This document shows positions 1 through 8,018 of a DNA stretch of 64,000 bases, piece after piece (the stretch's first letter is position 1; each line of letters begins with the position of its first letter). The DNA is from Flavobacterium sp. 5 (GTDB lineage Bacteria; Bacteroidota; Bacteroidia; Flavobacteriales; Flavobacteriaceae): assembly GCF_002813295.1 (NCBI RefSeq), contig NZ_PHUE01000001.1, positions 806,001 to 870,000 on the forward strand. Direction: 5' to 3'. Position numbers and translations under genes: made by a program. The notes beneath the pieces were generated by a model, which saw only the letters and a program-made list of their open reading frames with translations, searched no databases and was not told where the DNA came from.

Positions 1-583
1 CTGAATTACTTTTAGATGGTATTTTAGAATAATGTGGTGCTTTTGGGATTGTATTAATTATGAAACTCATTGGAAAATCAGCAACCGATTCTGGAACCAC
101 ATTTTTGATAGATTTTAAGCTTCTTAAATACACAATAATAGAAACCAGATCCTCTTTATCCATTTTACCAAAATTAGGATGCGGCATGACAGGAAATAAA
201 GCCGTACCATTTTTAGTAACACCACTTGTAATTGCCCTTAAGATTTCAGCATCACTCCAATCACCAATTCCGGAAGGAGTAATATTTTTGGAATAAAAAC
301 TTCCAGGAAACCCAAATCTTTGATCAAAAACCTCTCCACCTTTACCAAGAGTCCCTTCAACTAATGGTCCTGAAAATTCATTCCAATTTCTAGTTGAGTG
401 GCAATCAATACAAACACAAACATTATTAGCTAAATATTTCCCGCGTTCTAATCTGCTTGTTGTCGACTCAACTTTAAGATATTCTAATTCACCAACATTA
501 GGTAACGCGAATTTTACATACAGCAAGAATGCTACTAAACCAATTACAAGTACCAATAAAATTCTTTTAATAATTCTCTTCAT
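1..583 (-). CDS. c-type cytochrome, membrane-anchored or exported (partial, C-terminus outside window)
   Basis: The reading frame runs from an ATG at 581-583 to the left edge with no stop, so about 194 residues are visible and the C-terminus is missing. The N-terminus (MKRIIKRILLVLVIGLVAFL) is a basic stretch followed by a hydrophobic segment, fitting a signal anchor. A single CIDCH haem c attachment site lies near residue 55. Downstream motifs such as GPLVEGTLG and NITPSGIGDWSD, and a PHPNFG methionine-side region, resemble the cytochrome c subunits of membrane alcohol or aldehyde dehydrogenases. It would act in periplasmic electron transfer; the partner enzyme is not in view. The fold call is firm, the electron donor is unknown. 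Confidence 0.85.
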   Translation of the reverse strand, partial: MKRIIKRILLVLVIGLVAFLLYVKFALPNVGELEYLKVESTTSRLERGKYLANNVCVCIDCHSTRNWNEFSGPLVEGTLGKGGEVFDQRFGFPGSFYSKNITPSGIGDWSDAEILRAITSGVTKNGTALFPVMPHPNFGKMDKEDLVSIIVYLRSLKSIKNVVPESVADFPMSFIINTIPKAPHYSKIPSKSNS

Positions 584-668
584 AATTAAAAAATATTTAA
601 ATAAAACTATTTCAATTTAACAGTTTTAACTTTAATTATTCAAAAATAACAAAAAAACATATAAAACT

Positions 669-704
669 AAAAAATCCCATTCGTCTAAACAAATGGGATT
701 TTTT
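669..704 (-). terminator. Rho-independent terminator after pafA
   Basis: A 13-bp stem (669-681 with 692-704) built on AAATCCCATT/AATGGGATTT ends in a T-run when read on the minus strand. It lies between the pafA stop and the start of the cytochrome gene, so it should end pafA transcription. Confidence 0.75.
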
Positions 705-721
705 ATTACTTCTAAAACAAT

Positions 722-2338
722 TTATTTCTTAACAAACAATTCTTCTAAAACTTCAGCTTCTGAACCGTTTGGAGTAGTAATTTTAAGCATTTTAGAAAGA
801 GTCGGAGCAATTTCTGTAATATATTCTTTTTTATTAGATTCACCTTTTGGAACATGCCAACCATAAAAAAGTAACGGCACATTAGTATCATAACTATTAG
901 GAGTTCCGTGAGTAGTTCCTGTCTCTATGCTTTCCAAATATCCCGCACCTTGAAGAACAACAAGATCACCACTTTGTTTAACATCATATCCCTTAAATAT
1001 AAAATTTAAATAATAATCCTGACCGGTAGCACCCAAAATCTCTTCTTGCGTATATACTCTCTTAATGTAATCTTGTGTCATTAAAAAATCTTTGAAACTT
1101 TGTTTTACTTTAGGTAGTTCCAAGCCTTTTTCTTTTATTAGTTCTCTATTTAAGAAAACATTAAAGTTAGAATAATTCGACACTAAATTAACCCCAAATG
1201 TATCCGTTGAAAATTTATTAAGGGAATTAAAAATTTCCTTTGAAGGTATGTTTGTTACATTATATTTACGGTCTTTCAAATAAATAGGATTTTCAGCAAC
1301 AGCATGATCTGCAGTTAAGAAAACCAAATAATTATCTTTACCCACAGTCTTATCCAAATTCTCCAAGAAAGCAGCAATAGTAAGATCCAAACGTAAATAA
1401 GTATCTTGAACTTCCATAGATCTTGGACCAAAATTATGCCCTACATAATCAGTTGAAGAAAAACTTACAGCTAAGAAATCGGTAATATTATCTTTTCCCA
1501 GTTCTTCTTTATCTATTGCTCTTATGGCTAATTCCGCCAAAAAGTCATTCCCAAATGGAGTTGATTTCAAAACTTCCATTCCACTTTCTTTATAAACTTT
1601 ACTTAAATCATAAGGAAATACAGGAGGTAATATTTTACCTAAATTACCTTCATAAGGATTATTGTCAGGTAAACTTTCGTTATAAGTTTCAACAGGCTTC
1701 AATAAACTCCATCCTTTATCGATATATTTCATGTAATTCTTCTCAGCATTGAATTGAGTAACCCAATCCGGCATTTTATCGCCATAAAAAGTACTCGAAA
1801 TAAACGCTCCCGATTTAGTACACCAAAAAGCCCAATTAGCAAAATGACCAGCTGGTAAAATAGCACCACGATCTTTAATACTCAAACCAATAACTTTACC
1901 CTTAAAGTTTGTTGCCATTCTCAATTCATCGGTAATTGTAGTACTCAAAAGATTTTTCGGAGACATTGCTCCTTCTTTTTCAGCCCCTTCTACTAGTGTT
2001 TTAACACCAGCATCATCTGTACAATACATACTTTTTCCAATCGAACGAATGTACCAATCATTTCCAATAATTCCATGTGTAGCAGGAGTAGTACCCGTAT
2101 AAATGGAAGCATGCCCTGGGGCGGTAAATGTAGGTACATAATTATAATTCATGTTGTTAAAAGTAAACCCATCCTCCATCAACCTCTTAAAACCGTTAGC
2201 AGAAAAATCATCCGAAAACCGATATAAATACTCCATTTTCATTTGATCTACAACAATACCAACAACCAATTTTGGTCGTTGTTGTGCCTGACTTTGGATA
2301 GCAAAAACACAAACTAAAAGCAAAATAATTTTTCTCAT
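722..2338 (-). CDS. pafA: Alkaline phosphatase PafA, exported
   Basis: This is a phosphate-irrepressible alkaline phosphatase of the alkaline phosphatase superfamily, a zinc phosphomonoesterase that releases phosphate from organic esters in the periplasm or outside the cell. The 538-residue protein has a signal peptide (cleavage near residue 18-19). Residues known from the Elizabethkingia PafA are all present at a constant offset of seven: metal ligand Asp31, nucleophile Thr72 (TFTAPGHAS), Asn93, Lys155 and Arg157 (SIKDRGAILPAGH). Later metal-site motifs DYVGHNFGP, TADHA and THGTP follow in order. It stands as its own unit, with a -7 box just upstream and a terminator downstream. In Bacteroidota PafA is commonly made regardless of phosphate; I see no Pho-type signal here. 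Confidence 0.95.
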   Translation of the reverse strand: MRKIILLLVCVFAIQSQAQQRPKLVVGIVVDQMKMEYLYRFSDDFSANGFKRLMEDGFTFNNMNYNYVPTFTAPGHASIYTGTTPATHGIIGNDWYIRSIGKSMYCTDDAGVKTLVEGAEKEGAMSPKNLLSTTITDELRMATNFKGKVIGLSIKDRGAILPAGHFANWAFWCTKSGAFISSTFYGDKMPDWVTQFNAEKNYMKYIDKGWSLLKPVETYNESLPDNNPYEGNLGKILPPVFPYDLSKVYKESGMEVLKSTPFGNDFLAELAIRAIDKEELGKDNITDFLAVSFSSTDYVGHNFGPRSMEVQDTYLRLDLTIAAFLENLDKTVGKDNYLVFLTADHAVAENPIYLKDRKYNVTNIPSKEIFNSLNKFSTDTFGVNLVSNYSNFNVFLNRELIKEKGLELPKVKQSFKDFLMTQDYIKRVYTQEEILGATGQDYYLNFIFKGYDVKQSGDLVVLQGAGYLESIETGTTHGTPNSYDTNVPLLFYGWHVPKGESNKKEYITEIAPTLSKMLKITTPNGSEAEVLEELFVKK

Positions 2339-2357
2339 AATATATTTAAATGGTGAA

Positions 2358-2365
2358 CAAAAATA
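2358..2365 (-). promoter_or_regulatory. -7 box of pafA (TATTTTTG)
   Basis: Read on the minus strand this is TATTTTTG, matching the Bacteroidota -7 consensus TAnnTTTG, 19 bases before the pafA ATG. No clear TTG -33 element is seen at the usual distance. Confidence 0.5.
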
Positions 2366-2458
2366 CTCTTTATCTTGTAAAAAAACTTAAAAACACAACT
2401 AATAAAACAACAAGTTAACCCATTGTTAACCAAAATTTATTAAATACTCAAAACAATC

Positions 2459-2572
2459 AGGGCGTGACCACAATATAAAAAGGGGCTCCTTTAGATTATC
2501 TAGAGATGCCCCTTTTTATATTGCGGTCGGGCTATCCATGCTGCTCCGGCAGCTTATTTCTATCCCTCACGC
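2459..2572. other. Structured intergenic element (long stem, UNCG hairpin, closing stem)
   Basis: A 16-bp perfect inverted repeat (2471-2486 with 2508-2523, core AAAAAGGGGC/GCCCCTTTTT) is extended past one mismatch by GACC/GGTC (2466-2469 with 2525-2528). It is followed by a small hairpin GCTGC-TCCG-GCAGC (2540-2553) with a UNCG-class tetraloop. GCGTGA (2462-2467) can pair with TCACGC (2567-2572), closing the whole into a junction. It lies between pafA and the next upstream minus gene. The long stem could terminate transcription, but the extra hairpin and closing stem go beyond a simple terminator. It looks like a mobile repeat or structured RNA; the identity is not known to me. Confidence 0.6.
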
Positions 2573-2631
2573 TCACTCCAATCAAGAAAATTATTTTTAC
2601 AATCAACTAACATAAAGCAAATTACAAAAGA

Positions 2632-3045
2632 CTACTCAAAATTGACGACATTATAAACTAACACTCGGTCATCATATTTGATATATAACTGTTTCCTGTT
2701 TTCTTGATTTTTTCTGGTAATAAACGAAAGTGTACAATCTTCTCCGTTATTATCTTTACAGACAAAAGGATAAATAAGATCTGTTTCACTTTCTTCAGCA
2801 TGAAGATATTCTACAATTTCAAATAACTGAATTGCTTCCGAATAGATCACAATTCTATTTTTATTGGTATCTAAATTGATTAAAATGTTAACCAATTTTA
2901 ATTCACTCCAATCACCATATTTGCCATTTGCATCTTTTGCAGCAACACTTAAACCAGTAGTTTTGAATTTATACACTTGACTGAATCCCTGATTTAACCC
3001 AAAAAAAAGAAACAGTAATAAAAACGTATTTTTTAACTTAATCAT
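2632..3045 (-). CDS. Small exported protein of unknown function
   Basis: I do not recognise a family. The 137-residue product begins with a clear signal peptide (hydrophobic LLLFLFFGLNQGFS, cleavage before Q23), so it is exported. The mature part is a compact mixed alpha/beta-looking domain with two cysteines (CKDNNGEDC) that could form a disulfide, and no repeats. A -7 box lies 23 bases upstream of the start. It is 37 bases downstream of the flavoprotein gene and may be transcribed with it as well as from its own promoter. Confidence 0.7.
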   Translation of the reverse strand: MIKLKNTFLLLFLFFGLNQGFSQVYKFKTTGLSVAAKDANGKYGDWSELKLVNILINLDTNKNRIVIYSEAIQLFEIVEYLHAEESETDLIYPFVCKDNNGEDCTLSFITRKNQENRKQLYIKYDDRVLVYNVVNFE

Positions 3046-3067
3046 TATCTAAAATTTTGTAGAAAAG

Positions 3068-3075
3068 CAAATATA
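3068..3075 (-). promoter_or_regulatory. -7 box (TATATTTG) before the small exported protein
   Basis: The minus-strand reading TATATTTG matches TAnnTTTG and sits about 22 bases upstream of the ATG at 3045. It falls in the short gap after the upstream flavoprotein gene. Confidence 0.45.
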
Positions 3076-3082
3076 GGAATTT

Positions 3083-4027
3083 TTAAAAATCAAATTGGAC
3101 AACTTCTTGTTTTGCTTGTTCGAATTCGGCAATCATAGTATCAATTATTTCTTTTACGGGTAATATCTCTTTGATCAAACCAGCAATTTGGCCAATTTCT
3201 AATTCTCCTTCCTCTAAATCCCCTTCGAACATGCCTCTTTTAGCTCTGGCTCTTCCCAACAAAGTTGCTAATTCTTCTTTGCCAGGACAGTTACTATATA
3301 ATTGTTGTACATCTTCGTAAAATTTATTTTTAATTAAACGAACAGGTGCCAACTCTTTTAAAGTCAATTGAGTTCCTCCTTCTTGAAGATCAACGATAGT
3401 CTGCTTAAATTTTTCATGTGATGAAGATTCCAACGAAGCAGCAAATCGACTCCCTACTTGTACACCATTAGCGCCAAGAGTCATTGTTGCAAGCATTCCA
3501 CGTCCAGTTGCAATTCCTCCAGCGGCAATTAACGGAATCGAGATTTTATCTTTTACCATAGGAATCAAAGTAAGTGTCGTAGTTTCCTCTCTTCCATTAT
3601 GCCCCCCCGCTTCAAAACCTTCAGCAACAACAGCATCTACACCTGCTTCTTGAGCTTTTAAGGCAAAAACAGTACTGCTTACTACATGAACTACCATTAT
3701 TCCTTTTTCTTTCAAAAAAGAAGTCCAAGTTTTAGGATTTCCTGCTGATGTAAAAACAATCTTAACTTCTTCATCAACAATAATTTTCATTATCTCTTCA
3801 ATATTGGGATACAACAATGGTACATTTACTCCAAAAGGCTTATCGGTTGCTTTTTTACATTTTTGAATATGTTCTCTCAATATTTCCGGATACATGGAAC
3901 CTGCTCCAATTAGCCCTAATCCTCCTGCATTACTCACTGCACTAGCTAATTTATAACCGCTGTTCCAAATCATTCCTCCTTGAACGATTGGATATTTAAT
4001 ATTGAAAAGACTTGTAATTTTGTTCAT
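3083..4027 (-). CDS. FMN-dependent oxidoreductase, nitronate monooxygenase / FabK-like
   Basis: The 314-residue protein is a TIM-barrel flavoprotein of the 2-nitropropane dioxygenase family. This family includes nitronate monooxygenases, which detoxify alkyl nitronates, and the enoyl-ACP reductase FabK. Visible hallmarks are VQGGM near residue 15, GVNVP, EGFEAGGHNGRE with His143 in the catalytic position, IPLIAAGGIATG and LGANGVQVGSRF for phosphate binding of FMN. The sequence alone does not separate the two activities. It starts 14 bases after the subtilisin gene ends, so the two are probably co-transcribed. No signal peptide: cytoplasmic. Confidence 0.85.
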   Translation of the reverse strand: MNKITSLFNIKYPIVQGGMIWNSGYKLASAVSNAGGLGLIGAGSMYPEILREHIQKCKKATDKPFGVNVPLLYPNIEEIMKIIVDEEVKIVFTSAGNPKTWTSFLKEKGIMVVHVVSSTVFALKAQEAGVDAVVAEGFEAGGHNGREETTTLTLIPMVKDKISIPLIAAGGIATGRGMLATMTLGANGVQVGSRFAASLESSSHEKFKQTIVDLQEGGTQLTLKELAPVRLIKNKFYEDVQQLYSNCPGKEELATLLGRARAKRGMFEGDLEEGELEIGQIAGLIKEILPVKEIIDTMIAEFEQAKQEVVQFDF

Positions 4028-4041
4028 ATGTAAAGAGAAAA

Positions 4042-5655
4042 TTATTGTTTGATTAGTTTACCCGAAGATACGTTACCATCCCAATTTATGGTGTAAATAT
4101 ACATTCCAGCTTGTAAATTTTTTAAAGAAATGGAAGGCAGTTCTCTGGTAATTGTTTGTTCTAATATTTTTTGACCAAGAATAGAATAAACTCGAAATAT
4201 TCCATCATCAAAATTATCAGAAAAAGAAACGGTGCTTAAATTATTAGCAGGATTGGGATATAAAAAAATATCTTTTTTATAAAAATCTTTTACACCTAAT
4301 CCTCCAGACAAAGCTAAACTAAAATCCGGAATTCCATATCCATATTGATTATTTGGCACAGTATATCTATCTGCCGATTTTATAATTAAATCTTTAATTT
4401 CCTGATTGGTTTTATCCGGAAAGGCTTGCCATAAACAGGCTACTAATCCCGCTGTTATTGGGCTAGAAAAAGAAGTTCCGTTTGCTGTTCCAATTACTCC
4501 AGATTCATCCGATAAAACAACTGCTTGCCCTTGTGCCATAACATCTGGTTTTATCCTTCCATCAAATGAGGGACCAATCGAACTAAAACTCGTTACCGTT
4601 TTTGAGGATTTTACCGCCCCTACTGTAAGCACAGAAATACCATCTGCGGGAGCTCCTATATATGGATTTGAAGTCTCACCTTCATTTCCCGCAGAAACTA
4701 CTATTATCATTCCTCGAGAAAAAGCAATTTCTGCTCCACGGGTCATAAAAGTAGTTTTACCATCCATCTCTGCATAGGTATGATTATAAGATGTTTTATC
4801 AAACTCAAAATATCCTAAAGAGGTATTAATAACATCCACCCCCAAACTATCTGCTTTTTCAGCTGCTTCCACCCAATAGGATTCTTCTACAGGATTTTCA
4901 CTCGAATCATCTTCAGTTCTAAATAAATAATAGGACGCATCTGGAGCAGTTCCAATAAGTGAGCCTTCTTTATATCCTCCCATGCACGAAAGAACCATAG
5001 TACCATGTGAATCTCCTGTATAAAAATCAGCACTTTTATTCACAAAATCATAACCTCCTAAAATTTGATTATTGGCAATAAGCCTTTGAAAAGGCTGAGC
5101 TGTATTAACACCTGGAAAACCAGCATCCATAACTGCAATTATTTTTCCAGAACCAGTATAATTTTGTTGGTGTAAATTATCGCCATTAACCATTTGGATT
5201 TGGTTCGCCGAACTTCCATAAGCAAAATCAATTTGAGTTTCTAAAACTTTACTAATCGATTTTATTTTAGTCTCAGTAGCAAACCTTGCAGTCGAATTAA
5301 GTGTTTTATTAGCAAAATCAACTCTATCAACAATAGATAAGGCTTTCAAAGAATTAATTGACTCCTGTGTACCTCTAACGTATAATGCATTTAGCCATTT
5401 AGATTGCGCCATAACAGTAATACCCGAAACAGTTTTAATTTGACTGATAAAACTTTTGTCGATAGGAATATCTTTGGAATCTAAAATAATATTTTGCTTA
5501 GTCCTTCTGTCTAAAGCTCTTTGAGAAAGCATTAGCAAAGGATTCTCAAAATAAGATTGAGAATTATTTTTTACTTTAAAATATACCCAAGCATCTTCCT
5601 GAGCAAAGCCAGAAAAACAAGAAAAAAACAAAATAAATAATACTATTTTTTTCAT
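4042..5655 (-). CDS. Subtilisin-like serine protease (S8) with T9SS sorting domain
   Basis: A 537-residue exported protease. It has a signal peptide ending at about residue 18 (FAQ), a pro-region to about residue 165, and the S8 catalytic domain with Asp177 (VMDAGFPG), His218 (DSHGTM), oxyanion Asn324 (SAGNEG) and Ser395 (GTSFSSP). The last 75 residues (FLYPNPANN, then GMYIYTI, ending in GKLIKQ) are a type A T9SS sorting domain, so it should leave the cell through the gliding-linked secretion system. It is 26 bases downstream of mnmA and 14 upstream of the flavoprotein gene. The substrate is unknown; a role in extracellular protein digestion is inferred. Confidence 0.93.
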   Translation of the reverse strand: MKKIVLFILFFSCFSGFAQEDAWVYFKVKNNSQSYFENPLLMLSQRALDRRTKQNIILDSKDIPIDKSFISQIKTVSGITVMAQSKWLNALYVRGTQESINSLKALSIVDRVDFANKTLNSTARFATETKIKSISKVLETQIDFAYGSSANQIQMVNGDNLHQQNYTGSGKIIAVMDAGFPGVNTAQPFQRLIANNQILGGYDFVNKSADFYTGDSHGTMVLSCMGGYKEGSLIGTAPDASYYLFRTEDDSSENPVEESYWVEAAEKADSLGVDVINTSLGYFEFDKTSYNHTYAEMDGKTTFMTRGAEIAFSRGMIIVVSAGNEGETSNPYIGAPADGISVLTVGAVKSSKTVTSFSSIGPSFDGRIKPDVMAQGQAVVLSDESGVIGTANGTSFSSPITAGLVACLWQAFPDKTNQEIKDLIIKSADRYTVPNNQYGYGIPDFSLALSGGLGVKDFYKKDIFLYPNPANNLSTVSFSDNFDDGIFRVYSILGQKILEQTITRELPSISLKNLQAGMYIYTINWDGNVSSGKLIKQ

Positions 5656-5681
5656 GCTAAGCTATCAATTAAAATTTTACT

Positions 5682-6869
5682 TTATGAAATAACTCCAGAA
5701 CCAATTAGTTCATCATTCAAATACCAAGCTGCAAATTGTCCTTCGGTAATGGCTGATTGAGGTTCCTCAAATGAAATATACATACCTCTTTCAAATTGAT
5801 GCAAGATTGCTTTTTGCAAAGGCTGTCTGTATCGAATGCGTACCATTACTTCCATTGTATCACCTTCTGCTAATCTCAAATCTTTACGAACCCAATGTAC
5901 TTCTGATTTATCAATAAATAATGCTTTCTTGAATAATCCAGGATGCATGCTAGACAAACCCGTATAAATAGTATTAGTTTCAACATCTGTAGCAATAACA
6001 AACAATGGATCTGTTGTTCCTCCTACGTTCAATCCTTTTCTTTGACCAACAGTAAAATAATGTGCTCCCTGATGTTTCCCCATTACTTTTCCCATTTTTG
6101 GAGTATATGGTAATTTTCTAGAGGCAAAAGACAATCCCTCTTCAACAGATAATTCCTCTTTACTATCATCAGAATATACAGGATCATTTTTATCAATTTG
6201 AATAATTGTACCTTCTTTGGGCTGTAATTTTTGTTGCAAAAATTCAGGTAAACGCACTTTTCCAATAAAACATAATCCTTGAGAATCTTTCTTTTCGGCA
6301 GTAACCAATTCCATTTCGGCAGCAATTTCTCTTACTTCAGGTTTGGTTAATTCACCAATTGGGAACAACGCTTTAGACAATTGTTCCTGTGATAATTGAC
6401 ATAAAAAATAAGATTGATCTTTATTATTATCTACACCTGCAAGAAGTTGATATACTTTTTCACCATTAACTTCAACTTCACCTTTTCGACAATAATGTCC
6501 AGTAGCCACATAATCAGCACCAAGACTTAAAGCGATTTTCATAAAAACGTCAAATTTTATTTCGCGATTACAAAGTACATCAGGATTTGGAGTTCTTCCT
6601 TTTTCGTATTCGCTGAACATATAATCAACGATTTTTTCTTGATACTGCTCACTCAAATCAACCGTTTGAAAAGGAATTCCTAATTTTTCAGCAACTAATA
6701 AAGCATCATTACTATCTTCCAACCACGGACATTCATTAGAAATAGTCACTGAATCATCGTGCCAATTCTTCATAAAAAGACCTATTACTTCATATCCTTG
6801 TTGTTGCAATAAATAAGCTGCAACACTAGAATCTACACCACCTGAAAGACCAACAACTACACGTTTCAT
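5682..6869 (-). CDS. mnmA: tRNA-specific 2-thiouridylase MnmA
   Basis: MnmA makes the 2-thio group of s2U34 in tRNAs for Lys, Glu and Gln, using ATP and relayed sulfur. The N-terminal PP-loop [10 protein letters not shown] is followed by GLFMKNW, CNREIKF, GHYCRK, and CPW and LCFIGK with the two catalytic cysteines; the C-terminal beta-barrel ends near GSGVIS. I chose the ATG at 6869 (395 residues) because [11 protein letters not shown] is the usual N-terminus. An in-frame ATG at 6893 would add eight unconserved residues. A -7 box lies at 6998-7005. It is likely co-transcribed with the downstream protease gene. Confidence 0.96.
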   Translation of the reverse strand: MKRVVVGLSGGVDSSVAAYLLQQQGYEVIGLFMKNWHDDSVTISNECPWLEDSNDALLVAEKLGIPFQTVDLSEQYQEKIVDYMFSEYEKGRTPNPDVLCNREIKFDVFMKIALSLGADYVATGHYCRKGEVEVNGEKVYQLLAGVDNNKDQSYFLCQLSQEQLSKALFPIGELTKPEVREIAAEMELVTAEKKDSQGLCFIGKVRLPEFLQQKLQPKEGTIIQIDKNDPVYSDDSKEELSVEEGLSFASRKLPYTPKMGKVMGKHQGAHYFTVGQRKGLNVGGTTDPLFVIATDVETNTIYTGLSSMHPGLFKKALFIDKSEVHWVRKDLRLAEGDTMEVMVRIRYRQPLQKAILHQFERGMYISFEEPQSAITEGQFAAWYLNDELIGSGVIS

Positions 6870-6997
6870 ATACCAAATTATATTATTTCCCAATAGATAT
6901 TAGGGATAATTCACATAACCCAATTGGCAATTACAACCAACTAAAGATTATGTTTCTTCATTTTAAAAATTTAAATGCTTGAAATTTTAATCGAATG

Positions 6998-7005
6998 CAA
7001 AAGTA
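6998..7005 (-). promoter_or_regulatory. -7 box (TACTTTTG) upstream of mnmA
   Basis: The minus-strand reading TACTTTTG matches TAnnTTTG exactly. It would give a leader of about 120 bases before the mnmA start at 6869. Confidence 0.45.
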
Positions 7006-7121
7006 CAAATAATAACACTAGTTATAGTTATACAATAGATTGATGAAAACAATACTACAATAATCTAAGTCAATACTTTTGTTACTCATTGTCATCATCC
7101 CAAATAATTTTTCATGAAAAA

Positions 7122-7838
7122 CTAATCTGTTTTTACTTTATCTCTCTTAAGTTGTGGCTTTTTCGGTTTATTCATATTTTCTTCTTTAGTTAATTTTCCG
7201 TCACTAAAAAACTGCCACATACCTACTTTCTTACCATTTTTAAACATCCCTTTAGCAATAACTTGATCATTTGGATCTTTATAAATGGCCTCTCCTTCAT
7301 ATTCCCCATTCTTAAAAAAGCTACTTTCCATAACAATACCTGTTTCCGAATATTTCTTATAGGCACCTTCTTTTAAGCCTTTTTTATAAATAGTTTCATC
7401 AACAATTTTACCGCTAGGGTAATACACCGTTCTGGTTCCTTCTAATTTTCCGTTTTTATAATTCTCCAATGTCATTATCACTTTTGAAGCTTTGTGATAA
7501 TATTTCCAAGGTCCTTCACGCAATTTATTGATCTCTTTGCCCTCGCTCACAATATTCTTCTTTTGATCATAAAAAATAGTATAGCATGAATTATCCGCAG
7601 GACTAAATGTTCTTGTTGCTATAACAGATTGTGCTTTGGTATCATCAAAGAAATTAAAAACACCTATTTCCTTTCCATGCTCAAAAGTACCCTCGTATCT
7701 AGGCCTCCCCGATTCCTCATAAAATCCCTTCCACACACCATGTTTTTTTCCTTTATCATCTATAGGATTGTTATCCGTTTGAGAAAAAACAACTTGACAA
7801 AATAAAACAAAGGTTAAAACTCTAAAAATAGCAAACAT
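7122..7838 (-). CDS. Exported MORN-repeat (YwqK-like) protein
   Basis: The 238-residue protein has a signal peptide (cleavage near S19) and then successive MORN-variant repeats: GKKHGVWKGFYEESG, RYEGTFEHGKEIG, KNGKLEGTRTVYYPSGK, KKGLKEGAYKKY, KNGEYEGEAIY and KNGKKVGMWQFF. Proteins of this type are often labelled 'YwqK family antitoxin', but no toxin gene is adjacent, so an antitoxin role is not supported. The repeats form beta-hairpin stacks that usually bind protein or lipid. The C-terminus is very basic. It stands alone, with 252 bases to mnmA and 180 to yidC. Confidence 0.85.
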   Translation of the reverse strand: MFAIFRVLTFVLFCQVVFSQTDNNPIDDKGKKHGVWKGFYEESGRPRYEGTFEHGKEIGVFNFFDDTKAQSVIATRTFSPADNSCYTIFYDQKKNIVSEGKEINKLREGPWKYYHKASKVIMTLENYKNGKLEGTRTVYYPSGKIVDETIYKKGLKEGAYKKYSETGIVMESSFFKNGEYEGEAIYKDPNDQVIAKGMFKNGKKVGMWQFFSDGKLTKEENMNKPKKPQLKRDKVKTD

Positions 7839-7970
7839 ATAATTTTAATTAAATTGTCTAAAAATCAATATTATAACTTTAAAAAAATACTAATAGTATG
7901 TTCTTATTTTTTATTTCATAAAAGTACGCAAAACACAGTACTTAAAAATTAATACTCTTTATAAAAAACA

Positions 7971-7998
7971 AAAAGCTCCTATTTTACAAGGAGCTTTT
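7971..7998 (-). terminator. Terminator after yidC
   Basis: AAAAGCTCCT (7971-7980) pairs with AGGAGCTTTT (7989-7998) across an 8-base loop, 20 bases past the yidC stop. A-rich sequence on the plus strand gives a T-run on the minus strand. Confidence 0.75.
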
Positions 7999-8018
7999 GC
8001 TATATATATCAAATATAA

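Noticed and set aside
60..296. A 78-codon plus-strand ORF at the left edge
   Set aside because: Antisense to the c-type cytochrome gene, whose haem motif and open frame are clear on the minus strand.
7122..7838. Toxin-antitoxin system (the YwqK family is often labelled antitoxin)
   Set aside because: No toxin-like gene is adjacent, and the protein has a signal peptide, which does not fit a cytoplasmic antitoxin.
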